Positions 43,859 to 51,887 of a stretch of 64,000 bases of DNA are shown in pieces. Both the position numbers and the translations under genes were made by a program. The notes below the pieces were generated by a model. It saw only the letters and a program-made list of their open reading frames with translations. It searched no databases and was not told the origin of the DNA. Positions within the stretch are counted from its first letter, which is position 1; each line of letters begins with the position of its first letter. Origin of the DNA: Mycobacterium sp. EPa45 (GTDB taxonomy: Bacteria > Actinomycetota > Actinomycetes > Mycobacteriales > Mycobacteriaceae); contig NZ_CP011773.1 in the NCBI RefSeq assembly GCF_001021385.1, positions 372,001-436,000 on the forward strand. Direction: 5' to 3'.

Positions 43859-43875
43859 AGTTGCTTGGAACAACT
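43859..43875. promoter_or_regulatory. MarR operator 2
   Basis: AGTTGCTTGGAACAACT has the same 5-7-5 layout as operator 1 and ends 13 bases before the methyltransferase start, overlapping its expected promoter or ribosome binding region. The two copies are also inverted relative to each other (20-bp arms). Confidence 0.65.
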
Positions 43876-43888
43876 GTTTGGAGGTTCG

Positions 43889-44479
43889 ATGCGAGTCCAC
43901 CATCACGGCAACTGCCCGGGCGTCTTCTCCGGCCGGGGCAGCCGAATCTACGACCTGGTTGCCCGGAAACTGTTGCGAGGTTTGTACGAGCGGATCGCCG
44001 ACGATCTCGTCGACGTCCTGCCCGACGGGGCGGCGGTCCTGGATGTGGGGACCGGCCCGGGGGCGCTGGTGGCGGAACTGGCCAGGCGGAGGTCGGATCT
44101 GCACCTGGTCGGGGTAGATCTGTCGGCCGACATGGTCAGCGCCGCTCAACACAATCTTGAGGAGTTCGGCGATCGAGCGTCGGCACAACATGGCGACGTC
44201 ACCGACTTGCCGTTCGCCGCTGACACTTTCGATCTCGTCGTCACCTCGTTCAGCTCGCATCATTGGGACGACCCCGCCGCGGCGGTTCCAGAAATCGCAC
44301 GGGTGCTGCGGCCCGGCGGGCGGCTGTATATCTACGACTTCGGCTTCGCGCCGTTGCACGTCATTGCCGAAACCGCGCACAGCCGAGGGCTGTTCGCCTC
44401 GAATCCAATTCGCACCACGCGGATCCGTACCGGTGTGCTGTTCCCGCGACGCTGTACGCGCCAGGTGTTGACGGCCTGA
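43889..44479 (+). CDS. SAM-dependent class I methyltransferase
   Basis: A 196-residue methyltransferase with the SAM motif VLDVGTGPGALVAEL (about residues 48-62), the acidic-loop GVDLSADMV, and DLPFAADTFDLVVTSFSSHHW. It resembles UbiE/small-molecule methyltransferases. ATG 43889 follows GGAGG at five bases; the longer frame from 43865 would start inside the operator. It is divergent from marR and probably induced by that regulator's ligand, suggesting methylation of a toxic small molecule. It is convergent with htdX (two bases between stops). Confidence 0.83.
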   Translation: MRVHHHGNCPGVFSGRGSRIYDLVARKLLRGLYERIADDLVDVLPDGAAVLDVGTGPGALVAELARRRSDLHLVGVDLSADMVSAAQHNLEEFGDRASAQHGDVTDLPFAADTFDLVVTSFSSHHWDDPAAAVPEIARVLRPGGRLYIYDFGFAPLHVIAETAHSRGLFASNPIRTTRIRTGVLFPRRCTRQVLTA

Positions 44480-44481
44480 AA

Positions 44482-45336
44482 CTACAGCCCGCGAACCGTT
44501 CCGGTGAGGTGCGGGTAGCCCTTCGACAGGTTGCGCAGCGACAGGTCCCAGCCGTCGGACACCCGGTCGACATACAGACCGGCGGTGGCCGGCAGGATGA
44601 CCGGCTTGCCGAACTTCACCGAGTAGCGCACGGCATCAGGTACCTGAGCCTCGATGTTCGCCAGAACCGCTGCCGCACTGAACATTCCGTGTGCGATTAC
44701 GGTGGGGAAGCCGAACAGCTTGGCGCCGATCGGGGTGGTGTGGATCGGGTTGTGGTCGCCGCCGATCGACGCGTAGCGCCGGATCTGGCCGGGGCTGATC
44801 CGCAGAATCGTGTTGGGCGGCGGCAATTTCGGCCGCTTCGGCGGCTCCGCCTTGGGGCCGCCGGACAGGCTGGTGCGCTGCTGGTGCAGGAACGTCGTCA
44901 CCTGATGCCAGGCACGCTCGTTGCCCACGTGAATGTCGGTGACGACGTCGACCAGCAGACCCTTGCGGTGCTCGCGAAGATTTTCGGCGTGCACCTTCAG
45001 ATTGAGGGCGTCGGTGACCGCGATCGGGCGGTACCGGGTGATCTCGTTCTCCACGTGCACCGCACCCATTGCCGCGAACGGGAAGTCGAAACCGGTGATC
45101 AGCGCCATCACGGTCGGGAATGCCAGCACGAACGGGTAGGTCAGCGGGAGGGTGTCACCGAAGCGCAGGCCGGTGACCGACGCGTAGGCGGCGACGTTCG
45201 ACGGGTCGATGGACAGGTCCGCAACGGTCAGGGTGCGGTTGGGCAGATGATCACCACGCGGGATGAACGGCAGCGAGCCCGCGGCGGCGCGCAGCATGTT
45301 GCGCAGTCCGCTCGGCTGTTCGGTCACAGTGCTCAC
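44482..45336 (-). CDS. htdX: 3-hydroxyacyl dehydratase HtdX
   Basis: A 284-residue double-hotdog MaoC-type dehydratase resembling Rv0241c. The C-terminal repeat carries the hydratase motif ASIGGDHNPIHT. HtdX interconverts 3-hydroxyacyl- and enoyl-thioesters and can support type II fatty acid synthesis. The GTG start is one base after the fabG4 stop, so both are one operon with paired reductase and dehydratase steps. The neighbouring divergent fadA2 adds the thiolase step. Confidence 0.9.
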   Translation of the reverse strand: MSTVTEQPSGLRNMLRAAAGSLPFIPRGDHLPNRTLTVADLSIDPSNVAAYASVTGLRFGDTLPLTYPFVLAFPTVMALITGFDFPFAAMGAVHVENEITRYRPIAVTDALNLKVHAENLREHRKGLLVDVVTDIHVGNERAWHQVTTFLHQQRTSLSGGPKAEPPKRPKLPPPNTILRISPGQIRRYASIGGDHNPIHTTPIGAKLFGFPTVIAHGMFSAAAVLANIEAQVPDAVRYSVKFGKPVILPATAGLYVDRVSDGWDLSLRNLSKGYPHLTGTVRGL

Positions 45337-45337
45337 C

Positions 45338-46708
45338 TTAGGCCCCCAGCATGGCCTGGCCGCAGACCCGGATCGTATTGCCGGTCACGGCATTCGATGC
45401 CGGGCTGGCGAAGTAGGCGATGGCTTCGGCGACGTCGACCGGCTTGCCGCCCTGGTACAGCGAATTCAGCCGTCGGCCGACCTCACGGGTGGCCAGCGGG
45501 ATCGCGGCGGTCATCGCGGTCTCGATGAATCCGGGTGCGACGGCGTTGATCGTGATGCCCTTCTCCGCCAGCGACGGCGCCAGCGCCTGGGTGAGCCCGA
45601 TCATGCCGGCCTTGGTGGTCGCGTAGTTGGTCTGGCCGCGGTTGCCTGCGATGCCGGCCATCGAGGACAGCCCGATCACCCGACCGCCCTCACCGATGCT
45701 GCCGTTCTCGACCAAGCCTTCGGTAAGCCGTTGCGGAGCAAGCAGATTGACCGCCATCACCGAGTCCCAGCGGGCGTCGTCCATGTTGGCCAGCAGCTTG
45801 TCGCGGGTGATGCCGGCGTTGTTGACCAGGATGTCGGCTCGGCCGCCGTTGTGGTCGGAGTAGTGCTCGCGCAGATGCTCGGTGATCTTGTCCACTGCGT
45901 CCTCGGCGGTGACGTCCAGCGGCAGGGCAGTGCCACCGACTTTCGCCGCGGTCTCACCCAGCGCGTCATGCGCTGACTCGACATCGATCGCGACGACCTT
46001 GGCACCGTCGCGGGCGAACACCTCGGCGATCGTGGCGCCGATGCCGCGGGCCGCGCCGGTGACGATGGCGACCTTGCCGTCCAGCGGCTTGTCCCAGTCG
46101 GCCGGCGGGGTGGAGTCGTCGGCCCCGACGTAGAAGACCTGGCCGTCGACGTAGGCCGACTTACCCGACAGCAGGAACCGCAGCGTCGACTCCAACCCGG
46201 TCGCGGCGGGTTTCGCCGCCGGCGAGAGGTAGACGAGCGACACCGTCGCTCCGCGGCGGAGCTCCTTGCCCAGTGATCGGGTGAACCCTTCCAGAGCGCG
46301 CTGCGCGATGCGTTCGTTGGCGTTGTCAGTGTGGTCCGGCGTGGTGCCCACCACGACGACGCGTCCGGACGGTCCGAGATTGCGCAGCAGCGGGGTGAAG
46401 AACTCGTAGAGGCCGCGCAGCCCGGCCGGCTCGGTGATGCCGGTGGCGTCGAAGACGAGCCCGCCGAACGAGTCGGCCCAGCGACCGCCCAGATTGTCGG
46501 CCACCACGTCATAGTCCTCGGCGAGGGCGGCGCGCAGCGGCTCGACCAGGCGGCCGTCGCCGCCGATCAGCAGCGAGCCGGCCAACGGCGGCTCACCCGC
46601 CTTGTACCGGCGCAACGTCTCCGGCTGCGGAATGCCGAGCTGCTTGGCCAGCAGCGCGCCCGGCGCTGAGTTGACGATCTGCGAGAAGAGGTCGGAAGCC
46701 ACGGACAT
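45338..46708 (-). CDS. fabG4: 3-oxoacyl thioester reductase FabG4
   Basis: A 456-residue two-domain SDR enzyme matching Rv0242c. The N-terminal domain (about 1-190) is a degenerate flavodoxin-like fold. The C-terminal SDR domain has TGAARGIG (cofactor loop), NNAG, the catalytic serine in SSMAGIAG and the YATTK Tyr-Lys pair. It reduces long-chain 3-oxoacyl-CoA, preferring NADH. ATG 46708 is chosen over upstream in-frame codons. It is divergent from fadA2, with a TTAC-N6-GTAA operator between. Confidence 0.9.
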   Translation of the reverse strand: MSVASDLFSQIVNSAPGALLAKQLGIPQPETLRRYKAGEPPLAGSLLIGGDGRLVEPLRAALAEDYDVVADNLGGRWADSFGGLVFDATGITEPAGLRGLYEFFTPLLRNLGPSGRVVVVGTTPDHTDNANERIAQRALEGFTRSLGKELRRGATVSLVYLSPAAKPAATGLESTLRFLLSGKSAYVDGQVFYVGADDSTPPADWDKPLDGKVAIVTGAARGIGATIAEVFARDGAKVVAIDVESAHDALGETAAKVGGTALPLDVTAEDAVDKITEHLREHYSDHNGGRADILVNNAGITRDKLLANMDDARWDSVMAVNLLAPQRLTEGLVENGSIGEGGRVIGLSSMAGIAGNRGQTNYATTKAGMIGLTQALAPSLAEKGITINAVAPGFIETAMTAAIPLATREVGRRLNSLYQGGKPVDVAEAIAYFASPASNAVTGNTIRVCGQAMLGA

Positions 46709-46745
46709 GCCTTTCGAGTTGCGATGCGGGTGGACCGGGAACGAA

Positions 46746-46761
46746 CTTACTCCAGAGTAAG
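46746..46761. promoter_or_regulatory. CTTACTC-N2-GAGTAAG operator between fabG4 and fadA2
   Basis: CTTACTC and GAGTAAG form a perfect 7-bp inverted repeat with two bases between. Its outer frame TTAC-N6-GTAA recurs twice upstream of fadE5. A separate perfect palindrome GGGTATACCC lies at 46781-46790. The 114-base divergent region holds no gene. Confidence 0.65.
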
Positions 46762-46822
46762 GAGCGAGTTTAGTATGGGTGGGTATACCCCTCCCAAACC
46801 GAACCCAAAGGGGAAGATTGAC

Positions 46823-48127
46823 GTGGCCTCTACCACTGGAAACAGCCGCCGGGTCGCCGTGATCGGCGGCAACCGCATTCCGTTCGCCCGATCCGACGGT
46901 GCCTATGCCGAAGCCTCCAATCAGGACATGTTCACTGCGGCCCTCGGCGGTTTGGTGAACCGGTTCGACCTGGCCGGCGAGCGGCTCGGCGCGGTGATCG
47001 GCGGCGCGGTGCTCAAGCACAGCCGCGACTTCAACCTCATGCGCGAAAGCGTGCTCGGCAGTCAGCTCTCGCCCTACACCCCGGCGATCGATCTGCAGCA
47101 GGCTTGCGGCACGGGTCTGCAGGCAGCCATCGCCGCTGCTGACGGGATTGCCGCCGGACGCTACGAGGCGGCCGCTGCCGGCGGGGTGGATACCACCTCC
47201 GACGCCCCGATCGGCCTCGGCGAGGAATTGCGTCGAACCCTGCTCGGCCTGCGCCGGTCCAAGTCCAACGTCGACAGGCTCAAGCTGGTCGGCAAGCTGC
47301 CCGCGTCCCTGGGCATCGAGATCCCGACGAACGGGGAGCCGCGCACGGGGCTGTCAATGGGGGAGCATGCCGCCATCACCGCCAAGAAGATGGGCATCAA
47401 ACGCGTCGATCAGGACGAGCTGGCCGCTGCCAGCCACCGCAACATGGCCGCCGCGTACGACGCCGGCTTCTTCGACGACCTCGTCAGCCCCTTCCTCGGG
47501 TTGTACCGGGACAACAATCTGCGGGCCGACTCCAGCGCCGAGAAGCTGGCCAAGCTCAAGCCGGTGTTCGGTGTTCGCAACGGCGACGCCACCATGACGG
47601 CGGGCAACTCGACTCCCCTGACCGATGGCGCATCGGTGGTACTGCTCGCCAGCGAGGAGTGGGCAACATCACACTCGTTGACTCCGCTGGCCTACTTCGT
47701 CGACTCGGAGACGGCCGCGGTCGACTACGTCAACGGCTCCGACGGCCTGCTGATGGCACCGACCTATGCGGTGCCCAGATTGCTCGCCCGCAATGGCCTG
47801 ACCTTGCAAGACTTCGATTTCTACGAGATTCACGAGGCGTTCGCATCGGTGGTCCTGGCCCATCTGCAGGCCTGGGAATCCGAGGAGTACTGCAAGGAGC
47901 GCCTCGGTCTGGACGCGGCGCTCGGGGCGATCGACCGCTCCAAGCTCAACGTCAACGGATCCTCGCTGGCTGCCGGCCATCCGTTCGCCGCGACCGGCGG
48001 TCGAATCGTGGCCCAGCTGGCAAAACAGCTGGCAGCGAAGCGTAAAGAGACTGGTCAGCCGGTGCGCGGGCTCATCTCGATCTGTGCCGCGGGCGGCCAG
48101 GGCGTGACCGCGATCCTCGAGGCGTAG
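46823..48127 (+). CDS. fadA2: Acetyl-CoA acyltransferase FadA2 (thiolase)
   Basis: A 434-residue thiolase resembling Rv0243. The acyl-carrying cysteine is in QQACGTGLQ, the histidine region in YEIHEAFA and GHPFAATGG, and the second cysteine in SICAAGGQG. It cleaves 3-oxoacyl-CoA to acetyl-CoA and a shortened acyl-CoA, or runs in reverse. GTG 46823 with AAAGGGGAAG upstream matches the family N-terminus; ATG 46775 is a longer in-frame option. It is followed by an A-rich tract and an sRNA promoter. Confidence 0.88.
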   Translation: MASTTGNSRRVAVIGGNRIPFARSDGAYAEASNQDMFTAALGGLVNRFDLAGERLGAVIGGAVLKHSRDFNLMRESVLGSQLSPYTPAIDLQQACGTGLQAAIAAADGIAAGRYEAAAAGGVDTTSDAPIGLGEELRRTLLGLRRSKSNVDRLKLVGKLPASLGIEIPTNGEPRTGLSMGEHAAITAKKMGIKRVDQDELAAASHRNMAAAYDAGFFDDLVSPFLGLYRDNNLRADSSAEKLAKLKPVFGVRNGDATMTAGNSTPLTDGASVVLLASEEWATSHSLTPLAYFVDSETAAVDYVNGSDGLLMAPTYAVPRLLARNGLTLQDFDFYEIHEAFASVVLAHLQAWESEEYCKERLGLDAALGAIDRSKLNVNGSSLAAGHPFAATGGRIVAQLAKQLAAKRKETGQPVRGLISICAAGGQGVTAILEA

Positions 48128-48151
48128 AAAAAAATAAAAAAAGTTTCGGTG

Positions 48152-48177
48152 GGTTTGTAACGAACCCGTACGGGCTA
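48152..48177 (+). promoter_or_regulatory. SigF-type promoter
   Basis: GGTTT (48152-48156) and GGGCTA (48172-48177) are separated by 15 bases, close to the mycobacterial SigF consensus GGTTT-N15-17-GGGTA. An A-rich tract (48128-48142, only one T) lies just upstream, like an UP element. Transcription would start near 48184-48186. Confidence 0.65.
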
Positions 48178-48184
48178 CAGATGT

Positions 48185-48266
48185 ATTGGATAGCTCCGTG
48201 TTGCCGTCTGACCCCCCGACCCGACGGCAACACGGGGCATCCTCTTTGTTTGCGTCCTTTCGGACG
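48185..48266 (+). ncRNA. F6: F6-like small RNA
   Basis: Placed downstream of fadA2 on the same strand, where M. tuberculosis carries the SigF-dependent sRNA F6 (between Rv0243 and Rv0244c). A 13-bp perfect stem CCGTGTTGCCGTC (48196-48208 with 48223-48235) has a 14-base loop with six consecutive Cs, followed by an unpaired stretch and a small CGTCC-tttc-GGACG hairpin (48253-48266). The 3' end is uncertain and may extend to the 48276-48312 hairpin. F6 is linked to stress and dormancy control. Identity rests on synteny, promoter and structure, not on alignment. Confidence 0.65.
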
Positions 48267-48275
48267 TGAACGAAG

Positions 48276-48312
48276 GACCGCCGCTGGACAAGAGGGGATT
48301 CCAGCGGCGGTC
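48276..48312. terminator. 12-bp hairpin after the F6-like RNA
   Basis: GACCGCCGCTGG (48276-48287) pairs perfectly with 48301-48312 around a 13-base loop. It sits between the sRNA and the convergent hydrolase stop and may end both transcripts or be the 3' domain of the RNA. Confidence 0.55.
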
Positions 48313-48346
48313 ACTATGAGGACACGTTCCGCTGAGAATCTCTCGG

Positions 48347-49579
48347 CTATCCCCGATCCACCAGCCCCGACTGCACGAGTGCGGCGTCCACGAACTGTTG
48401 GACCGGACGGGCCTGGAAGAACCCGGTATGCCCACCGCGGTACCAGCCGATGTTCGGCCGTCCCCAGTGCTCCCACAATCCCAGCACCTGTTCGCGCGGG
48501 TGCACGATCCGGTCGGCGACACCGGCATAGATGAACCGGCCCTCCGGTGCCACCTTCGGCCGCATCGACAGTGGCGAGATCATGTTGCCGATCGGTTCAG
48601 CCAGTTCCAGCGTGAGGTGCCGCGGATCGTCGGGGCTCAGTCCGGCGTGGCGGCCCAGGATCGATACCAGGTTGGCCGGCGGCACGCCCAGGATGGCGCA
48701 TGTCAGATCCTCGTCGAGGCTGGCGACCAAGGCCGCGATGTAGCCGCCCAGCGAGATGCCGTTCACGCCGATCTTGGCGTCGGGCTGTTGGAGCCGGATC
48801 CAGGCCAGCACCCGCCGGATGTCCCACACCGCCTGCGCGGTGGCGTGGACGTCGTCCATCACATCCTCGCCCGGGAACACTGCACCCTTGGGCAGTCCCT
48901 TGGCGCGCGGGCCGTGCATGGGCAGAACGGGCAGTACGACGTTGAGGCCAAAGGCCTCGTGCAGGTGCCATGCCCGAAACAGCGTGAGGTCTAGATTGGC
49001 GCGGCCCATCTCGGTGCCGTGCACGCACACCAGCCACGGACGGGGCTCGCTGTGGCGCAGCATCAGCGCGTACTCGCGCTGATTTCCGGTATAGCTGAGC
49101 CAGCGCTGGCGGCCGGGTTCCCGGGAGTAAGGCGTGTAACCGCTGTCGAACGACAGCCGCTCGTGCTTGCGGTTGCCGCGGCCGAAGGACCGGATCTTGA
49201 CGTCGGTCGGCGCAGCGGGGCGAGCGAAGAAGCCTTCCGGCCGAGTGAGCCAGCCCCGCTTGCCGTAGAAGTCGATAGCCTTGAGGACTTCGGAGTTGAT
49301 CCGGTCGTAGACCGCGGCGTCGCTCAGCGGGCGGCGCAGGCGCAGGCCGACCAGCACTATTTCGTCGCGCAGTGCGTGGGTGGCCAGCGCGAGCGTGGGC
49401 CGGGCGACGGGCAACTCACCACCCTCCCCGTCGAGGTACGCGCCCCATGAACGAGCGTAGTATCCAGCGGTTTTCGTGAACGGCGCGACAATATTCGCCA
49501 GAGGTACCGCGTTGCCCGATTTTCTGCCGGTCGGCGCGGGATGCCCGGAAATCGCTTCGTTGCTGTCAAGCATCGCCAT
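48347..49579 (-). CDS. Alpha/beta hydrolase, homologue of DosR-regulon Rv2627c
   Basis: A 410-residue protein closely resembling recalled Rv2627c (413 residues) throughout, including SYTGNQREYALMLRH and GLPKGAVFPGEDV. A serine hydrolase triad is visible: nucleophile in NGISLGGY, aspartate in AGVADRIVHP and histidine in GGHTGFF, with VHG as oxyanion region. ATG 49579 best fits the Rv2627c N-terminal length; 49597 is also in frame. Rv2627c belongs to the DosR hypoxia regulon in M. tuberculosis, and two DosR-like boxes precede this gene. The substrate is unknown. Confidence 0.85.
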   Translation of the reverse strand: MAMLDSNEAISGHPAPTGRKSGNAVPLANIVAPFTKTAGYYARSWGAYLDGEGGELPVARPTLALATHALRDEIVLVGLRLRRPLSDAAVYDRINSEVLKAIDFYGKRGWLTRPEGFFARPAAPTDVKIRSFGRGNRKHERLSFDSGYTPYSREPGRQRWLSYTGNQREYALMLRHSEPRPWLVCVHGTEMGRANLDLTLFRAWHLHEAFGLNVVLPVLPMHGPRAKGLPKGAVFPGEDVMDDVHATAQAVWDIRRVLAWIRLQQPDAKIGVNGISLGGYIAALVASLDEDLTCAILGVPPANLVSILGRHAGLSPDDPRHLTLELAEPIGNMISPLSMRPKVAPEGRFIYAGVADRIVHPREQVLGLWEHWGRPNIGWYRGGHTGFFQARPVQQFVDAALVQSGLVDRG

Positions 49580-49613
49580 ACCTGTAATGTAGCCCATGGC
49601 CAGCTAACTGCCA

Positions 49614-49627
49614 GGGCCCAAAGTCCC
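49614..49627. promoter_or_regulatory. DosR-like box 1
   Basis: GGGCCCAAAGTCCC matches 12 of 14 core positions of the DosR motif (GGGACTWWAGTCCC). It is centred about 41 bases upstream of the hydrolase start at 49579, typical for an activator site. Confidence 0.55.
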
Positions 49628-49662
49628 GACCTAGGTGGGTAACGGGCATCAGTTGGCAAAAA

Positions 49663-49676
49663 GGGTCCAAAGTCAC
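49663..49676. promoter_or_regulatory. DosR-like box 2
   Basis: GGGTCCAAAGTCAC matches 11 of 14 core DosR positions and lies 49 bases further upstream of box 1. Paired boxes are common at strongly DosR-induced promoters. Confidence 0.45.
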
Positions 49677-49700
49677 CGTCCGGATCGGGCCGAAATGCCA

Positions 49701-49732
49701 ACGGCCCCGAGACCCGAAGGTCCCGGAGCCGT
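49701..49732 (-). terminator. Hairpin terminator after fadE5
   Basis: ACGGCCCCGAGACC pairs with GGTCCCGGAGCCGT around a CGAA tetraloop, 14 bases with two mismatched or wobble positions. It lies 15 bases past the fadE5 stop on the minus strand. Confidence 0.65.
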
Positions 49733-49746
49733 CGTGCACGGATAAC

Positions 49747-51582
49747 TCAGAAGGCGGCTTCGTCGAGCTCCATGATGTCGTTGTCCAGCGTCTCGATCAC
49801 CTGACGGGTGCTGGTCAGCAGCGGCAGCATGTTCTTCGCGAAGAACGACGCGACCGCGATCTTGCCCTCGTAGAACGAGCGGTCGGCACCGGTCGCGCCG
49901 GCATCGAGCGCGGCGATCGCAACCGCGGCCTGACGCTGCAGAAGCCAGCCGATGACGAGGTCGCCGACGCTCATCAGGAACCGGACGGAGGCCAGCCCAA
50001 CCTTGTAGATGCTGGCGGCATCCTCCTGCGCGGCCATCAGGTTGGCGGTCATCGAGGCGGCCATGGCCTGGACGTCCTCGAGCGCCTTGGCCAGCAGCTC
50101 GCGCTCCGACTTCAGGCGGCCGTTGCCTGATTCGTTGGAGATGAAGGACTCGATCTGGCCCGCCACGTGCGCCAGCGCTACACCCTTGTCGCGCACGATC
50201 TTCCGGAAGAAGAAGTCCTGCGCCTGGATGGCGGTGGTGCCTTCATAGAGGGAGTCGATCTTCGCGTCGCGGATGTACTGCTCGACCGGGTAGTCCTGCA
50301 GGAAGCCGGAGCCACCGAAGGTCTGCAGGCTCTCGGTGAGCTTGGCGTAAGCCTGCTCGGAGCCGACACCCTTGACGATCGGGAGCAGCAGGTCGTTGAC
50401 CCTGACCGCGAGGTCGGCCTCGACACCCTGCACATCCTTGGCCACCGCGGCGTCCTGGTAGGTGGAGGTGTAGAGGTAGAGCGCCCGCAGACCCTCGGCA
50501 TATGCCTTCTGGGTCATCAGGCTGCGACGAACATCCGGGTGGTGGGTGATCGTGACGCGCGGCGCCGTCTTGTCGGTCATCTGCGTCAGATCGGCACCCT
50601 GTACGCGCTCCTTGGCGTACTCCAGCGCGTTCAGATAGCCGGTCGACAGCGTGGCAATAGCCTTGGTGCCCACCATCATTCGGGCCTGTTCGATCACGTC
50701 GAACATCTGCGCGATGCCTTCGTGCACTTCGCCGACAAGCCAGCCCTTGGCCGGGATGCCGTGCTGGCCGAAGGTCAGCTCACACGTGGCCGAAACCTTG
50801 AGGCCCATCTTGTGCTCGACGTTCGTGACGAACACGCCGTTGCGCTCACCGGGCTCGCCGGTTTCGAAGTCGAAGTGGTACTTGGGCACGATGAACAGCG
50901 ACAGGCCCTTGGTGCCCGGGCCGGCGCCCTCGGGGCGAGCCAGTACCAGATGCAGGATGTTCTCGAAGAGGTCGTCGGAGTCGGCGGAGGTGATGAACCG
51001 CTTCACACCGTCGATGTGCCACGAGCCGTCGTCCTGCTTGACGGCCTTGGTGCGGCCGGCACCGACGTCCGAGCCGGCGTCCGGCTCGGTGAGGACCATG
51101 GTCGAGCCCCAACCGCGCTCGGCGGCCTTGATGGCCCACTTCTTCTGTTCCTCGGTACCGAGGTTGTAGACGATCTGGGCGAAACCGGCACCGCCGGCGT
51201 ACATCCAGACCGCGGGGTTGGCGCCGAGCACGTGCTCGTGCAGGGCCCAGACCAGGGTCTTGGGCATCGGCATGCCGCCGAGCGCCTCGTCGAGGCCGAC
51301 CTTGTCCCAGCCGGCGTCGATGAATGCCTTCACCGACTTCTTGAAGGGCTCGGGGAGGGTCACCGTGTGGGACTCGGGGTCGAACACCGGCGGGTTGCGA
51401 TCACCGTCGGTGAAGGACGCGGCCAGCGGGCCTTCGGCCAGCCGGGCCATCTCGCCGAGCATCTCCTGCACGGTGTCGGCGTCGAGATCGCTGTACTCAC
51501 CCTCGCCGAGGGCCTTGTCGAAACCGAAGACCTCGAACAGGTTGAATACCTGATCGCGGACGTTGCTCTTGTAGTGGCTCAT
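49747..51582 (-). CDS. fadE5: Acyl-CoA dehydrogenase FadE5
   Basis: A 611-residue enzyme, the exact length I recall for Rv0244c, with the N-terminus [17 protein letters not shown]. It oxidises medium to long acyl-CoAs with [34 protein letters not shown] and LYEGTTAIQ (catalytic Glu about 447) are present. GAGGAGGAG upstream is a very strong ribosome binding site. Two TTAC-N6-GTAA type palindromes lie 67-107 bases upstream. It is a paralogue of the fadE at 21070. A PKS gene lies upstream on the same strand with a separate terminator. Confidence 0.92.
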   Translation of the reverse strand: MSHYKSNVRDQVFNLFEVFGFDKALGEGEYSDLDADTVQEMLGEMARLAEGPLAASFTDGDRNPPVFDPESHTVTLPEPFKKSVKAFIDAGWDKVGLDEALGGMPMPKTLVWALHEHVLGANPAVWMYAGGAGFAQIVYNLGTEEQKKWAIKAAERGWGSTMVLTEPDAGSDVGAGRTKAVKQDDGSWHIDGVKRFITSADSDDLFENILHLVLARPEGAGPGTKGLSLFIVPKYHFDFETGEPGERNGVFVTNVEHKMGLKVSATCELTFGQHGIPAKGWLVGEVHEGIAQMFDVIEQARMMVGTKAIATLSTGYLNALEYAKERVQGADLTQMTDKTAPRVTITHHPDVRRSLMTQKAYAEGLRALYLYTSTYQDAAVAKDVQGVEADLAVRVNDLLLPIVKGVGSEQAYAKLTESLQTFGGSGFLQDYPVEQYIRDAKIDSLYEGTTAIQAQDFFFRKIVRDKGVALAHVAGQIESFISNESGNGRLKSERELLAKALEDVQAMAASMTANLMAAQEDAASIYKVGLASVRFLMSVGDLVIGWLLQRQAAVAIAALDAGATGADRSFYEGKIAVASFFAKNMLPLLTSTRQVIETLDNDIMELDEAAF

Positions 51583-51648
51583 GACAGCTCCTCCTCAGCG
51601 AGAATGTCATCTGAAATTCCGGATTTGTGGTTGGGTACTCGGGTCTAA

Positions 51649-51664
51649 GTTACCCACCAGTAAC
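51649..51664. promoter_or_regulatory. TTAC-N6-GTAA operator, fadE5 proximal
   Basis: GTTAC-ccacca-GTAAC is a 5-bp inverted repeat with six bases between, the same layout as the element between fabG4 and fadA2. It is centred about 75 bases before the fadE5 start. Confidence 0.6.
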
Positions 51665-51673
51665 ACGCCTAAC

Positions 51674-51689
51674 TATACCGGCCGGTAAC
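51674..51689. promoter_or_regulatory. TTAC-N6-GTAA-like operator, fadE5 distal
   Basis: TACCGGCCGGTA (51676-51687) is a perfect 12-bp palindrome; in the TTAC-N6-GTAA frame it has one mismatch. Its centre is 25 bases from that of the proximal copy. Confidence 0.45.
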
Positions 51690-51844
51690 CGGAACGCAAG
51701 CCACTGTGAGCAAGTTCAGCCGACTAATCAACCCACTAGTCGGTTTGCGGGATTGCCCCGTCCGTCAATTCCAAACATTTCGCTGGTCAATGCGCATTGA
51801 GCAGGGTTGACCGACGAACAGCCGGCGGGCCCGGGGAGCGCCGA

Positions 51845-51872
51845 TAGCGGTGCGATTTTCATCACACCGCTA
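51845..51872 (-). terminator. Hairpin after the PKS gene
   Basis: TAGCGGTG (51845-51852) pairs perfectly with CACCGCTA (51865-51872) around a 12-base loop, 15 bases beyond the PKS stop. No U tract. Confidence 0.5.
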
Positions 51873-51887
51873 CGCCGGTACCGCGAT

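Larger units (their letters stand above)
51583..51887. other. 305-base intergenic region: fadE5 promoter and PKS end
   Basis: No gene is seen. It holds the fadE5 ribosome binding site, two TTAC-N6-GTAA palindromes, a CCGACTA/TAGTCGG inverted repeat (51720-51743) and a hairpin just past the PKS stop (51845-51872). Confidence 0.7.

Noticed and set aside
46781..46790. GGGTATACCC read as a SigF -10 element for fadA2
   Set aside because: It resembles the -10 sequence, but no GGTTT is found 15-17 bases upstream, so it is only recorded as a palindrome.
48196..48312. 6C RNA (two hairpins with C-rich loops)
   Set aside because: Only the first loop carries six Cs; the second loop is A/G-rich. Location and promoter fit F6 better.
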